DNA from: Chrysomallon squamiferum
Taxonomy: Eukaryota; Mollusca; Gastropoda; Neomphalida; Peltospiridae
DNA length: 64,000 nt
Assembly (NCBI GenBank): GCA_012295275.1
Contig: CM022679.1
Span: 1,943,616-2,007,615 of the forward strand
Direction: 5' to 3'
The position numbers and the translations under genes were made by a program. Below the pieces are notes generated by a model, which saw only the letters and a list, made by a program, of their open reading frames with translations, was not told the DNA's origin and made no database searches. Positions within the stretch are counted from its first letter, which is position 1; each line of letters begins with the position of its first letter. Shown here piece after piece: positions 63,337 through 64,000 of this stretch.

Positions 63337-63490
63337 TGTATGTATGTATGTATGTATGTTTTTTTTTTCACATACTAACTGTCCTCCAAAATATTTAAAC
63401 ATACCTCGTCTGGTTTTGATTGGGAAACCGAGCATCAAACGGAACAGTCTTCAGTTCATATTTTTCTCCAGACATGATAGCTGTTGACAT
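62457..63490 (-). CDS. COX6B1: Cytochrome c oxidase subunit 6B, three coding exons
   Basis: Exons 63490-63405, 63179-63065 and 62510-62457 join in frame into 84 residues (human COX6B1 86). It is a small subunit on the intermembrane-space face of mitochondrial complex IV, linking the two monomers. Diagnostic features: [25 protein letters not shown], the CX9C and CX10C cysteine pairs ([11 protein letters not shown] and [12 protein letters not shown]) and the C-terminal [15 protein letters not shown]. Import and folding are expected through the Mia40 disulfide relay, as for the family. A second in-frame ATG (63475-63473) could be used instead. The first coding exon begins just after an acceptor (TTTCAG, then TATTATG at 63494), so at least one 5' untranslated exon lies further right. 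Confidence 0.96.
63279..63358. repeat. (ATGT)n microsatellite in COX6B intron 1
   Basis: Tetranucleotide TATG units, with a preceding degenerate TG/CATATG stretch, between coding exons 1 and 2 of COX6B. Confidence 0.95.
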
Positions 63491-63494
63491 AATA

Positions 63495-64000
63495 CTGAAA
63501 TATTATTTTTAAAAATTAAAAGTAGCAAACTTTTAAAATAAATACCATTACTGCACCAAGCACAATTTATTTTTTTATAAATATATAATTTTTTTAATAG
63601 GAACTTTGTTTGTAACAATGACATATTATTATGATAAACAAAATGTATACATTATTAATACTCTTTGTGTCTTTAGAAAATTTGTCTTCACTTTGATATG
63701 TAAAGTACATCAAAGGTCACCTCAAAAATATTGCTTAATAAAGTAAAGGTCAATAAATAAATTCTTCACATATCTTTTATAAACAAAATTTAAATAAGGT
63801 AAGAAATAAAAAGTCATTATACAGTTTTAAATTCATAATGTCAAATCCATAAATTTGAAGGGCAAACACCCAATACAATAAAACACTGAAAATAATTTGT
63901 TTCCAAAAAACATTACATCCAACTAGTTTTTATTTTACTAGTACTTTACTTCCAAGTTTATTTTTAAAAAACATAATAATGAAAGAAAAAAAAAATTGAA
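63495..64000 (-). other. Probable 5' untranslated intron of COX6B; nothing else seen
   Basis: The coding exon starts right after a TTTCAG acceptor, so this AT-rich stretch is most likely intron leading to a leader exon outside the window. Confidence 0.55.

Noticed and set aside
63157-63487. Tyr/Ile/His- or Cys/Met/Val-rich small proteins near COX6B
   Set aside because: Artefacts of the ATGT tetranucleotide repeat in COX6B intron 1.
1-64000. tRNA, rRNA, CRISPR array, viral genes, bacterial-type operons
   Set aside because: I looked for tRNA box sequences, rRNA-like conserved blocks, spaced direct repeats and viral-type proteins by eye and saw none. The regularly spaced repeats are exon-edge or coding minisatellites with no unique spacers.

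Overview
The window is nuclear DNA of an invertebrate animal. It is AT-rich, full of microsatellites, and its genes are split by short to medium GT-AG introns. Five of the six genes can be named with confidence from conserved protein motifs and intron-exon structure. The expanded, intronless nicotinic-receptor-like genes and the overall gene style fit a lophotrochozoan, most likely a mollusc; that is an inference, and no marker fixes the species.

Layout. Positions 1-2200 hold no convincing gene, a compound (TTA)n microsatellite, and a ~550 bp decayed DNA transposon with inverted ends. At 2248-8712 two Cys-loop (nicotinic-receptor-like) channel genes stand head to head. The minus-strand one is a compact 378-residue protein. 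The plus-strand one carries a channel domain at its C terminus behind a very long Ser/Thr/Asn/Gln-rich stalk of about fifty 16-residue repeats; its frame is broken once in the stalk and probably once at the signal peptide. At 10316-11915 (minus) is a three-exon TMEM26. At 14051-19317 (plus) is a seven-exon phosphomannomutase (PMM2 type). At 21359-26564 (minus) is a nine-exon TSEN54, a tRNA-splicing endonuclease subunit. It shares a ~300 bp bidirectional promoter region with KATNIP, a ciliary and microtubule protein of 39 coding exons that fills 26863-56027 (plus). After about 6.4 kb of gene-free sequence comes COX6B, a cytochrome c oxidase subunit, at 62457-63490 (minus), whose first untranslated exon lies beyond the window.

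The genes are not a pathway: the set is mostly housekeeping plus neural-type receptors. The most striking recurrent signal is structural. At five exon edges (PMM2 exon 5; KATNIP exons 7, 24, 30 and 35) a tandem repeat has grown whose unit contains the exon edge together with its splice site, so one real splice site sits beside 4 to 20 near-identical decoys. I know of no named description of this pattern. A second notable item is the Cys-loop receptor with the giant repetitive stalk.

Exon boundaries were placed by hand from splice signals, reading-frame continuity and remembered family conservation. Every reported junction keeps the frame, but none was checked against transcripts or a database.
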